Shown here piece by piece: positions 25,706-34,027 of a DNA stretch of 64,000 nucleotides (position 1 is the stretch's first letter; every line of letters starts with the position of its first letter). The position numbers were made by a program, and so were the translations under genes. Under the pieces are notes generated by a model. That model was not told the origin of the DNA. It was given only the letters and a program-made list of their open reading frames with translations, and ran no database searches. This DNA comes from Marinobacter gelidimuriae (GTDB lineage Bacteria; Pseudomonadota; Gammaproteobacteria; Pseudomonadales; Oleiphilaceae), in NCBI RefSeq assembly GCF_000372805.1, contig NZ_KB889851.1, forward strand, positions 1 to 64,000, in the 5' to 3' direction.

Positions 25706-26402
25706 ACCCCTGGATCAGGCCGTCGGTTCTATCGACGCCATGAAAGCGGTGTTCGCTCGCGACATGAAAGTGGCCTTTCGCCAGCGTCAGGATTTGCTCA
25801 ACCCTTTGCTGTTTTTCATGATGGTGGTGACTCTGTTTCCGCTGGGCGTGAGCCCGGAAATCTCATTTTTGCAGGAAGCCGGGGCCGGCATTTTGTGGGT
25901 GGCGGCACTGTTGTCGGTGCTCTTGTCACTGGATCATCTGTTTCGTCACGATTTTGACGACGGCACACTGGAGCAGCTGGTGCTGCAGCCCCAGCCTCTG
26001 TTTTTGCTGGTGTTGGCCAAAACCATGGCGCACTGGGTGCTAACCGGATTGCCGCTGGTGTTGTTAACGCCGGTTTTGGGTGTAATGGTGCATCTGGACG
26101 GGAACTCTATCGCTATTTTGTGTCTAACGCTGCTAATTGGTACACCTGTTCTTAGTTTGATCGGTGCGATTGGTGCGGCGTTAACTCTGGGTTTGCGATC
26201 AGCGGGTGTACTCTTGTCCCTGTTGATTATTCCGTTGTACATTCCGGTGCTGATTTTCGGTACCGGCACTGTTGCCGCCGCCGCCGAAGGTGCCCCGGTT
26301 GGCGCCTATCTGGCGTTGCTGGGCGCGTTTCTGGTGTTGGCTTTGACTCTGGCGCCTTTCGCCAGCGCAGCGGCTCTGAAAGTCAGCCTGTCAAACAGCT
26401 GA
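25695..26402 (+). CDS. ccmB: Heme exporter membrane subunit CcmB
   Basis: A 235-residue inner-membrane protein with six hydrophobic segments, the permease partner of CcmA. Start is ATG at 25695 or 25698, inside the end of ccmA. Conserved parts include FARDMKVAFRQRQDLLNPLLFF near the N-terminus and DFDDGTLEQLVLQP in the first cytoplasmic loop. It is followed after 35 bases by ccmC. Confidence 0.92.
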   Translation: MMIKPLDQAVGSIDAMKAVFARDMKVAFRQRQDLLNPLLFFMMVVTLFPLGVSPEISFLQEAGAGILWVAALLSVLLSLDHLFRHDFDDGTLEQLVLQPQPLFLLVLAKTMAHWVLTGLPLVLLTPVLGVMVHLDGNSIAILCLTLLIGTPVLSLIGAIGAALTLGLRSAGVLLSLLIIPLYIPVLIFGTGTVAAAAEGAPVGAYLALLGAFLVLALTLAPFASAAALKVSLSNS

Positions 26403-26437
26403 CAAACCGATTCAAACAGAGGCAAGGTATTTAACTG

Positions 26438-27187
26438 ATGTGGCAATTTTTTCACAAGCTGGGATCACCAAAATGGTTTTACGGGATTGCCGCCCGGCTA
26501 ATGCCCTGGTTGCTGGTACTGGGATTGCTGTGTCTCGGCGCTGGTTTGGTGTGGGGCCTGGCGTTTGCGCCTAAGGACTACCTGCAGGGCAACAGCTACC
26601 GCATCATTTTTATTCATGTGCCGTCGGCGTTTTTGGCCCAGTCGGTTTACATCATGATGGCCTCGGCCGCGGTGGTTACACTGGTGTGGCGCATGAAGCT
26701 GGCCGATGTGTTTGTCAAAGCCGCAGCGCCGGTGGGCCTGGTACTCACCTTTATATCGCTGTTTACGGGCGCGGTTTGGGGCAAACCCACCTGGGGCACC
26801 TGGTGGATTTGGGACGCACGGCTGACATCGATGCTGATCCTGTTGTTTCTGTATGGTGGGGTGATCGCTCTTGACCGCGCCATTAATGATGAAAAATCGG
26901 CGGCCCGCGCCGTGGCCATATTGGTGCTGGTGGGCGTGGTGAACATTCCGATTATCAAATATTCTGTGGATTGGTGGAATACTCTGCACCAGCCGGCCAC
27001 CTTCAAGCTGACAGAGAAGCCCAGCATGCCGGCGGAAATGTGGGTGCCGCTACTGTTGTCGGTCATTGGCCTGTATCTATTGTTTGGCTGGCTGGCGTGT
27101 CTGCGTATGCAGACGGAAATTCTAATACGTGAACAGCGCACCCGCTGGGTACAGGACCTGTTTCATGTGAATGGAGGTGCCAGATAA
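26438..27187 (+). CDS. ccmC: Heme lyase/chaperone-loading protein CcmC
   Basis: A 249-residue membrane protein that attaches heme to CcmE. Six membrane helices are visible. The tryptophan-rich WWD motif reads [13 protein letters not shown], and histidines at IFIHVPSAF and NTLHQPATF match the external heme ligands of the family. Its stop overlaps the ccmD start. Confidence 0.93.
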   Translation: MWQFFHKLGSPKWFYGIAARLMPWLLVLGLLCLGAGLVWGLAFAPKDYLQGNSYRIIFIHVPSAFLAQSVYIMMASAAVVTLVWRMKLADVFVKAAAPVGLVLTFISLFTGAVWGKPTWGTWWIWDARLTSMLILLFLYGGVIALDRAINDEKSAARAVAILVLVGVVNIPIIKYSVDWWNTLHQPATFKLTEKPSMPAEMWVPLLLSVIGLYLLFGWLACLRMQTEILIREQRTRWVQDLFHVNGGAR

Positions 27188-27435
27188 TGGCGTTTGATTC
27201 CTTCGGTGCGTTTTTGGCAATGGAAGGCCATGGCCCCTATGTATGGGCTAGTTACGGTGTATTTTTTGTATTGATGGCGGTGCTGATGGTGGGTTCTTAT
27301 CGGCGCCGCAATGCGGTGCTGCAAAGCTGCCGTCAGCCCGCCGGTTCCCGCTCGTCGCGGGCGCCAGAACCAGATTCGGACACGGCGCCAGCGGCAGCGG
27401 CCAGCTTCACCCGTGTTGATGTTTCCCAAGACTGA
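27187..27435 (+). CDS. ccmD: Heme exporter small subunit CcmD
   Basis: An 82-residue protein with one membrane helix (about residues 17-38, YVWASYGVFFVLMAVLM), preceded by the conserved FLAMEGHGPYVW. A basic YRRRNAV segment follows, and then a Ser/Ala/Pro-rich tail longer than in most CcmD proteins. It overlaps ccmC by one base and lies 14 bases before ccmE. The family stabilises the CcmC-CcmE complex. Confidence 0.85.
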   Translation: MAFDSFGAFLAMEGHGPYVWASYGVFFVLMAVLMVGSYRRRNAVLQSCRQPAGSRSSRAPEPDSDTAPAAAASFTRVDVSQD

Positions 27436-27449
27436 GTGGCTGAAAAACC

Positions 27450-27920
27450 ATGCACCCGATCCGTAAAAAACGTTTGACCATTGTGCTGTTCCTGCTGGCC
27501 GGCCTTGCCGTGGCGGTAGGCTTGACCACCTACGCCCTGCGCCAGAATATCAATCTGTTTTATGATCCTACCCAGATCGCCGCGGGAGAAGCACCGGCGG
27601 ATGTGCGCATTCGTGCTGGTGGCATGGTGGAAGAAGGCTCTGTGCTGCGCGATACGGAAAGTCTGAAAGTGGCTTTCAAGGTGACTGACTTTACCGAATC
27701 GGTCACCGTTGAGTACGTGGGCATCCTGCCTGACCTGTTTGCCGAAGGGCAGGGCATTGTGGCCATGGGTAGATTAAACAGCGAAGGCGTGTTTGTGGCC
27801 GACCAGGTACTGGCCAAACACGATGAAAACTACATGCCACCGGAAGTGGCTGACGCTCTGGCAAAAGCCTCCGAAAGCCGCGACATCGCGGCTGAAGCTA
27901 CCAAAACCCTGGCCAACTGA
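27450..27920 (+). CDS. ccmE: Periplasmic heme chaperone CcmE
   Basis: A 156-residue protein with an N-terminal membrane anchor (about residues 9-29) and an OB-fold domain. The heme-binding His124 and nearby Tyr128 are in [12 protein letters not shown]. It accepts heme from CcmC and passes it to CcmF. Length is normal for the family. Confidence 0.93.
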   Translation: MHPIRKKRLTIVLFLLAGLAVAVGLTTYALRQNINLFYDPTQIAAGEAPADVRIRAGGMVEEGSVLRDTESLKVAFKVTDFTESVTVEYVGILPDLFAEGQGIVAMGRLNSEGVFVADQVLAKHDENYMPPEVADALAKASESRDIAAEATKTLAN

Positions 27921-27944
27921 TGTCCGTTAAGCGCCCGATACGCA

Positions 27945-27996
27945 GGGGTGTGCGGCAAATGTGTGGTGTATGGCAAATATGTGGAGTATGGAAAGT
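27945..27996 (+). repeat. Imperfect tandem repeats before ccmF
   Basis: About three degenerate copies of an 18-base unit resembling GTGTGGTATGGCAAATAT lie between ccmE and ccmF. They create extra in-frame ATG codons upstream of the family-typical start, which makes the start of ccmF uncertain. Confidence 0.5.
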
Positions 27997-30036
27997 ATGA
28001 TGTATCCGGAACTCGGACAGTTTGCACTCATTCTGGCACTGCTGCTGGCGGTGTTGCTGTCGGTGGTGCCCTTGGTGGGTTCGGTCACCGGCCGCGATAG
28101 CTTGCAGGCGTTTGCCAGGCCGCTGACGGCGGGCATGTTTGTATTTGTCGCCGTGGCCTTTGGTATTCTGACCTACGCTTTTATGATAGATGACTTCTCG
28201 GTGGCTTATGTCGCCAACAACAGCAATAGCCTGTTGCCCTGGTATTACAAATTCAGTGCGGTTTGGGGCGGCCACGAAGGTTCTCTTCTGCTGTGGATTC
28301 TGATGCTGGCGGGCTGGACCCTGGCGGTTGCGGTGTTTTCGCAGCGCCTGCCTACGGTGATGGTGTCCCAGGTGCTGTCGGTGCTGGGCATCGTGTGCGT
28401 TGGTTTTTTGCTGTTTATCGTTGTTACCTCGAATCCGTTTGAGCGAATACTGCCAAACATTCCCGCAGACGGCGCCGACCTGAACCCGTTGTTGCAGGAT
28501 TTTGGCCTGATTATTCACCCACCTATGCTGTACATGGGCTACGTGGGTTTTTCAGTCGCTTTTGCCTTTGCCATTGCGGCACTGATTAGCGGTCGCCTGG
28601 ACGCCGCCTGGGCGCGCTGGTCGCGGCCCTGGACCACTGTGGCCTGGGCCTTTCTGACCATCGGTGTTGCTCTGGGCAGCTGGTGGGCCTATTACGAGCT
28701 TGGCTGGGGCGGCTGGTGGTTCTGGGATCCGGTCGAGAACGCGTCTCTACTGCCCTGGTTGTCGGGTACCGCACTGATGCACTCGTTGGCGGTGACGGAA
28801 AAACGCGGTGTGTTCAAAAGCTGGACTGTGTTGCTGGCCATTGTGACTTTTGCCCTGAGCCTGCTCGGCACCTTTCTGGTGCGCTCTGGCGTACTGACCT
28901 CGGTGCACGCTTTCGCCTCGGACCCCGAGCGCGGCACCTTCCTGCTGGTTTTGCTGGCCATCACGGTGATTGGCAGCCTGATTCTGTACGCGATTCGCGC
29001 ACCCACTGTGCACGTGCGCGCCCGTTACGGTTCCATGTCGCGGGAAATTTTCCTGCTGCTGAACAACGTCATGCTGGTGTCGGCTACCTTGCTGGTGGCG
29101 GTGGGCACGCTTTATCCGCTGGTGCTGGACTCACTGGATATGGGCAAGTTGTCTATTGGCGAGCCGTTTTTCAATCTGACCTTTACGCCGCTGGCCATCG
29201 CTGCCGGGCTGTTAATGGGTGTTGGTATTTTTTCACGCTGGAAGAAAACCGACGCTGGCTGGTTGGCGCGCAAACTGCTGTGGCCACTGGCCCTCAGCAT
29301 TCTGATCAGCGCCGCGGCGATTGTCGGTTACGGCGAGTTCAAGATGATGGCTTTTCTTGGCATTTTCACCGCGGTGTGGGTGGCTGTGGCCACGTGTTGG
29401 GACCTGTTGGACAAGTCGAACTCACGTAAGGGCCGGATGCATGGGCTCAAGCGCCAGTCGCGCAGCTATTACGGCATGGTGCTGGGGCACTTGGGCCTGG
29501 CGATGACCATCGCCGGCGCAACAGTGGTGTCCAACTACGGCATTGAGCGCGACGTTCGTATGGAGCAGGGCGATGTTGCCACCGTGGGTGACTATCAGTT
29601 TGTGTTTACCGACATTGGCCAGCGCCAGGGTGCGAACTTTACCGCCCAATACGGTGGTTTTGACGTGTTGTTGGACGGCCGTAAAGTGGCTGAGCTGCAT
29701 CCGGAAAAACGCCAGTATTCGGCGGGCATGAGCGTGATGACCGAAGCAGATATAGATGCGGGCTTTACCCGCGACATTTTTGTCGCCATTGGTGAGCGCA
29801 TCTCAGACAACGCCTGGGCCATTCGCTTGCAGTACAAACCATTGATTCGCTGGTTGTGGCTGGGGGCTTTCATAATGGCGCTTGGCGGCTTCCTTGCGGT
29901 GAGTGACAAACGCTACCGCATCCGCGAGCGGGCAACCGAGCCAAAAGCAAAACCTGCCGACAGTGGCTCCCTTGTTGCAAACCCGGTAATGGCTTCTGTT
30001 ACAACACCGGTGATAACGTCGGAGGCTCGGTCTTGA
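27997..30036 (+). CDS. ccmF: Cytochrome c heme lyase CcmF
   Basis: A large membrane protein of about 680 residues with some 15 helices that ligates heme to apocytochrome c together with CcmH. The start at 27997 (MMYPELGQFALIL) matches the family; the frame is open 12 codons further upstream through short repeats. The WWD domain reads WGGWWFWDPVENASLLPW. Other conserved parts include WGGHEGSLLLWIL, and histidines in IIHPPMLYMGY. The stop overlaps the dsbE start by one base. Confidence 0.93.
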   Translation: MMYPELGQFALILALLLAVLLSVVPLVGSVTGRDSLQAFARPLTAGMFVFVAVAFGILTYAFMIDDFSVAYVANNSNSLLPWYYKFSAVWGGHEGSLLLWILMLAGWTLAVAVFSQRLPTVMVSQVLSVLGIVCVGFLLFIVVTSNPFERILPNIPADGADLNPLLQDFGLIIHPPMLYMGYVGFSVAFAFAIAALISGRLDAAWARWSRPWTTVAWAFLTIGVALGSWWAYYELGWGGWWFWDPVENASLLPWLSGTALMHSLAVTEKRGVFKSWTVLLAIVTFALSLLGTFLVRSGVLTSVHAFASDPERGTFLLVLLAITVIGSLILYAIRAPTVHVRARYGSMSREIFLLLNNVMLVSATLLVAVGTLYPLVLDSLDMGKLSIGEPFFNLTFTPLAIAAGLLMGVGIFSRWKKTDAGWLARKLLWPLALSILISAAAIVGYGEFKMMAFLGIFTAVWVAVATCWDLLDKSNSRKGRMHGLKRQSRSYYGMVLGHLGLAMTIAGATVVSNYGIERDVRMEQGDVATVGDYQFVFTDIGQRQGANFTAQYGGFDVLLDGRKVAELHPEKRQYSAGMSVMTEADIDAGFTRDIFVAIGERISDNAWAIRLQYKPLIRWLWLGAFIMALGGFLAVSDKRYRIRERATEPKAKPADSGSLVANPVMASVTTPVITSEARS

Positions 30037-30572
30037 TGAAGCGGGTCCTGTTGTTTTTGCCGTTGCTAGTGGCTCTGGTTTTAGGCGTATTGCTGTTTTC
30101 CGGTATCGGTAAAGACCCGACAAAGCTGGATTCAGCTCTGGTTGGTAAAGCCATGCCGGAGTTCGCCCTTGAAGACCTGCACCAGCCAGAGGTGCAAGTC
30201 AGCCAGCAGGTGTTCCAGGGTGAGCCCAGCCTGTTAAATGTGTGGGGCACCTGGTGCCCGTCGTGTCGCGCCGAGCATGCTGACTTGATGTGGCTGGCCA
30301 AGAACGAAGGCGTGCCCATTGTGGGGCTGAACTACAAAGACCAGCGTGCCGAGGCCAAAGCATGGTTAGAGCGCCTGGGCGACCCCTACAGCACCAGTAT
30401 TTATGATCCCAAAGGTAGCCTGGGTTTTGATCTGGGTGTGTATGGCGCTCCCGAAACGTTTGTAATTGGTGCTGACGGCACGGTGCTGCATCGTCACGTG
30501 GGCGTGGTGAACAAGCAGGTGTGGGAGGAGACATTACGGCCTCTCTTGAACCAGGCGGGAGGCCAGTACTGA
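30036..30572 (+). CDS. dsbE: Thiol:disulfide oxidoreductase DsbE/CcmG
   Basis: A 178-residue membrane-anchored thioredoxin-like protein that keeps apocytochrome c cysteines reduced. The ATG at 30036 overlaps the ccmF stop. One N-terminal helix (about residues 4-22) is followed by the active site Cys74-Pro-Ser-Cys77 (WGTWCPSCRAEH) and the family motif GVYGAPETFVI with its cis-proline. Its stop overlaps the ccmH start. Confidence 0.93.
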   Translation: MKRVLLFLPLLVALVLGVLLFSGIGKDPTKLDSALVGKAMPEFALEDLHQPEVQVSQQVFQGEPSLLNVWGTWCPSCRAEHADLMWLAKNEGVPIVGLNYKDQRAEAKAWLERLGDPYSTSIYDPKGSLGFDLGVYGAPETFVIGADGTVLHRHVGVVNKQVWEETLRPLLNQAGGQY

Positions 30573-31084
30573 TGGCGATTTTCAGGCTATTCAGCCGCTT
30601 TGCACCGGCATGGTTGGCAGCCCTGCTGATTGTTTTGGCACTGCCGGCACAGGCGGTAGTGCGCGACGTTTATAGTTTCGATACTGAGGAAAAACAGCAG
30701 CGGTACCAGACCATGATCACCGAGCTGCGCTGCCCCAAGTGCCAGAACCAGAACATTGCCGACTCTAATTCTTCGATTTCCGAAGACATGCGTGACGAGG
30801 TCTATCGGATGATGACAAACGGCGCCAGCGACGTAGAAATCATGGATTCGCTGGTAGGCCGGTTTGGCGAGTTTATCCGCTACAAGCCCTTATTAGAAAA
30901 ACGTACCCTGCTGTTATGGGCAACACCAGCCATTTCAGTGCTTGGCGGCCTTTTAATTGTGGGTGGTATTGTTTTGCGTTCGCGCCGCAACAACCAGATT
31001 GACAGTGAGCTGAGCGCCGAGGAACGGGCGCGGGTGGAGAAAATTATGGACGGGCACAACGGCAAATCGGATTCACAGGCGTAA
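30572..31084 (+). CDS. ccmH: Cytochrome c maturation protein CcmH
   Basis: A 170-residue protein with a signal peptide (about residues 1-28), a periplasmic three-helix domain containing Cys54-Pro-Lys-Cys57 (ELRCPKCQNQNIADSN), and a C-terminal membrane helix (about 110-130). It corresponds to the N-terminal CcmH/CycL part, while the TPR part is encoded separately as ccmI. The ATG is the one overlapping the dsbE stop. Confidence 0.93.
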   Translation: MAIFRLFSRFAPAWLAALLIVLALPAQAVVRDVYSFDTEEKQQRYQTMITELRCPKCQNQNIADSNSSISEDMRDEVYRMMTNGASDVEIMDSLVGRFGEFIRYKPLLEKRTLLLWATPAISVLGGLLIVGGIVLRSRRNNQIDSELSAEERARVEKIMDGHNGKSDSQA

Positions 31085-31143
31085 CGCCCAGGACAAACCG
31101 CAATCACATTTAACGATTTTCTCTCATCGGTAACGGGATTTTC

Positions 31144-32460
31144 ATGAGCAATATGTTTTGGATTGCCGCATCTTTATTAATCGTGCTGGCATTGGCCTTT
31201 GTGCTGTATCCGGTTTTTTTCCACCGCTCTGGCCGGAGCCAGCAGCTAGACCAGCGCAATCAGAATCTGCTGGCTTACCGCTCACGCATGCAGGAACTAG
31301 ACGCCGAATACGAAGCCGGCGTGCTTGATAAAGACAACTATCAACAGCTAAAAACCGAGCTTGGTGGTTCCATGCTCGATGACATTCCTGAAAATGAAAC
31401 GCCTGCCGCCTCAACCCCCGGCCGTAAAACCGGCATGGCGGTGGCGCTGGTGTCCATTCTGGTGATTCCCGCTTTGACCCTTGTGTTGTATGAGCGTTGG
31501 GGAGCTATGGATCAGGTAGAGCAGTTCATCACCATGGAACAGCTGGGGGCCGGTAATGAAGCCGGCCGCGAGCAACAGATGGCGTCGCTGGCGGCGCAAT
31601 TGCAGGCCAAGCTGGAAGCCAGCCCGGACAACCCCGACGGTTGGGCCATGCTGGGGCAAACCTATATGCGCATGGAGAAATACCCACAGGCGGCACAGGC
31701 GTTTCAGCGTTTGGAGCAAAGCGTAGAGCGTGCCGGCGGCGACGATCCGTCCCGTGCTCTGGCTTTGGGTCTGGCCGGTCAGGCGATGTTTTTCCAATAC
31801 CAGGGTGCTATGAACGCAGAGGTGCAGCAGGTGATTTCCAGCGCGCTGGAGCTTGATCCAAACGAGGTCAATGCCCTTGGCTTGCTGGGCATCAACGCCT
31901 TTGGTCAGGAAAACTATCGCGAAGCGATTGGTTTTTGGCAGCGCATTGTGCAGGTAGCGCCAGACCACCCGCAGCGCGATTCTATTGCGGGCGGTATTAC
32001 CGAAGCCTACAACCGCTTGGGCGAAACACCGCCTGAGAGTTTTCTGGCATCGATTCAGGCTTCCGACCAGCAGTCAGCTCAGGCCCTAAAGAGTGATGGC
32101 CCCGGTGTCACCGTCAGCGTTAGCCTGGACGAAGCTTTCTTGAACGACGTACCTGCCGACACCACGCTGTTCGTGTTTGCCCGCCAGGCCAACGTTAACA
32201 GCGGTCCACCGCTGGCGGTTGCACGCTTCACAGCCTCTGACATGCCGTTGGAGATCCGTCTGGATGACTCCTTGGCAATGTCTCCGCAGAATACGATTTC
32301 CTCGGTTGAAAAAGTGATGGTCACGGCGCGCCTAAGCCCCAGTAGCAGTGTTATGGCCCGCGCCGGCGACTGGCAGGGCAGCTTGGCAGCGCCGGCTACC
32401 GTAGCCGCTGGTGAGCACACACCGCTGACGCTTGTGATTGATAGTCTATTGATTGAATGA
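31144..32460 (+). CDS. ccmI: Cytochrome c maturation protein CcmI (TPR domain)
   Basis: A 438-residue protein that binds apocytochrome c and hands it to the CcmF/H lyase. Two membrane helices (about residues 5-24 and 98-118) flank a cytoplasmic loop with RSRMQELDAEYEAGVLD. TPR repeats follow (NPDGWAMLGQTYMRMEKYPQAAQAF), then a C-terminal periplasmic beta-domain (about 320-438). It closes the ccm operon; a hairpin lies 12 bases after the stop. Confidence 0.9.
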   Translation: MSNMFWIAASLLIVLALAFVLYPVFFHRSGRSQQLDQRNQNLLAYRSRMQELDAEYEAGVLDKDNYQQLKTELGGSMLDDIPENETPAASTPGRKTGMAVALVSILVIPALTLVLYERWGAMDQVEQFITMEQLGAGNEAGREQQMASLAAQLQAKLEASPDNPDGWAMLGQTYMRMEKYPQAAQAFQRLEQSVERAGGDDPSRALALGLAGQAMFFQYQGAMNAEVQQVISSALELDPNEVNALGLLGINAFGQENYREAIGFWQRIVQVAPDHPQRDSIAGGITEAYNRLGETPPESFLASIQASDQQSAQALKSDGPGVTVSVSLDEAFLNDVPADTTLFVFARQANVNSGPPLAVARFTASDMPLEIRLDDSLAMSPQNTISSVEKVMVTARLSPSSSVMARAGDWQGSLAAPATVAAGEHTPLTLVIDSLLIE

Positions 32461-32471
32461 ACATGGCCTTG

Positions 32472-32506
32472 CCGCGGTAGCGCCGCATACGTTTTCGCTA
32501 CCGCGG
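32472..32506. terminator. Bidirectional hairpin between ccmI and batD
   Basis: A perfect 11-base inverted repeat (CCGCGGTAGCG / CGCTACCGCGG) with a 13-base loop lies between two converging genes. The T-tract is poor on both sides, but the position suggests it ends both transcripts. Confidence 0.5.
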
Positions 32507-32536
32507 TGGTTTGCAATGCCTATTGCCTGAGTGGTG

Positions 32537-34027
32537 CTACTGCTGCGATGCGTCAATGGTAGGCGGATACAGTGGCGATAACCCATTGTTTGCTGCCGGG
32601 CTGGCAGGCCTGCGCCCTAGCTCACGAATCGCCTGTTGCAGCTGCGCCGGGTTATTCGACGCCTTGTCTTCCAACGGTTGCTCTGTGCCATAACGCCGCT
32701 GTTCAAGCTTGGCCAGAGCGTCGGTGAGGGGCGGCAAATGACAGAATTCCGCCACCTGACGCCAGCTCTGAAATCCCTTGTCCGGATACTGAAGATTCAT
32801 CCAGCGTAGCAACAGTCGCGGTGTATCCGGGTTGTTGTTGCCCGCAGCGGCCAGCAGCTCCTTGTAGAGCCGTGAATCGTCTGGCCCGAAGTTGCCCTCG
32901 ATTGCCTTGTTAGCGCGATAACGCGAGCGCTTTGCGCGCCAGAACAAACCCGCCGTAATACCCCAGCCAACGGCCATAAACATCGCCAGCCAAGGCCAGA
33001 AGGCACCGCCGCCGGGGCTGCCTTGGTCGTTCGTATCCGATTCTGGATCTGCGTCGCCAGCGGAGTTATTCAGCTTTTCATCGATAGCGGTGACCGCCCG
33101 AACTTGGGCCTGAACCTGAGCCTGAGCATTGAAGTCTGAACCGGGCGCAACCACCAGCATGCGTGCTGGAATAATCGCGACTTTTTCTGAATCGCTTGCG
33201 GTATCCCACCAGGGAACGCGCACCTCGGGCAGGCGCAGCTCGCCGGCTTGTACCGGCACCAGGGCGCTGGCCTGTTGCAGTATAGACATCAGGCCGTCGG
33301 CGCTGATGTCGGTGGCGCGTTTGGCAGGCTCTGGATAACTGCGCAGCCCGGACGCTGTCTGAGCCGGAAAGGGCGGCAGCGTGGCATCTGGCAAGCCGTT
33401 GGCGCGCAGGGTTAGCTGGTGGGTCAGATTTGCACCGCTGGTGACGCGGTTATCGTTGGGGAGCCCACTTTCTTCCAGCGTTAGCCCCGTTGCGGGCAGC
33501 CAGACGCTGCCACTGAATTGCGGGGGTATGTCTTTCACCGGCAGGTCAAACAGTTGTTCGCTGCTGCGCAGGATCTGCAGACGGCCGTTGGCGCCGCGAA
33601 AGCTGCCTTCAAATTCGAGGGGCGCTAGGCTGAGTTGGCCCGGTGTCTGCGGGTAAACCGCGTAGCGGCGCTCAATCATACGGTAGCGTTGATCACCCCG
33701 AACCCGCGAGTATTCCTGCTGTGGGCCCAAGGATTCAATCACCGCGTTATTGCTGACCGGTTCCGACAGTTCGCCGCGGATGAGCTCATTGCTGAAGTAC
33801 AGTTGTACCGTTAGCAGCAGCTGCTCCTGCACATAAAGTTCGGCTTTGTCGGTGGAAAGCTCTATAAAACTCTTCCGCACGTCTGCAGTCGGGTTTTGCG
33901 CCCATGCCGGCAACGCCAGCAGGCAAAAGACGATGATCAAAAACCGACCAAAGCCACGGCAATCGCTGTGACCGCCATAAACATGTCGCCGCAACGGCGC
34001 CGAGAATTTGTTGTTTCGCTCTACCAT
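32537..34027 (-). CDS. batD: BatD-family protein
   Basis: A 496-residue protein with a signal peptide (LIIVFCLLALPAWAQ, about residues 28-44), repeated periplasmic Ig-like beta domains, and a membrane helix near residues 345-365 (FWPWLAMFMAVGWGITAGLFW). A cytoplasmic tail with helical repeats follows. This is the BatD layout. It is the last gene of a moxR-DUF58-DUF4381-batA-batB/C-batD operon. Bat proteins are linked to MoxR ATPases and stress tolerance, but their biochemical role is poorly known. Its start overlaps the previous gene by seven bases. Confidence 0.8.
   Translation of the reverse strand: MVERNNKFSAPLRRHVYGGHSDCRGFGRFLIIVFCLLALPAWAQNPTADVRKSFIELSTDKAELYVQEQLLLTVQLYFSNELIRGELSEPVSNNAVIESLGPQQEYSRVRGDQRYRMIERRYAVYPQTPGQLSLAPLEFEGSFRGANGRLQILRSSEQLFDLPVKDIPPQFSGSVWLPATGLTLEESGLPNDNRVTSGANLTHQLTLRANGLPDATLPPFPAQTASGLRSYPEPAKRATDISADGLMSILQQASALVPVQAGELRLPEVRVPWWDTASDSEKVAIIPARMLVVAPGSDFNAQAQVQAQVRAVTAIDEKLNNSAGDADPESDTNDQGSPGGGAFWPWLAMFMAVGWGITAGLFWRAKRSRYRANKAIEGNFGPDDSRLYKELLAAAGNNNPDTPRLLLRWMNLQYPDKGFQSWRQVAEFCHLPPLTDALAKLEQRRYGTEQPLEDKASNNPAQLQQAIRELGRRPASPAANNGLSPLYPPTIDASQQ

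Noticed and set aside
28683..29429. 248-codon open frame overlapping ccmF in another frame
   Set aside because: It lies fully inside the conserved ccmF gene on the same strand, has Gly/Ala/Arg-rich shadow composition and no recognisable motif.
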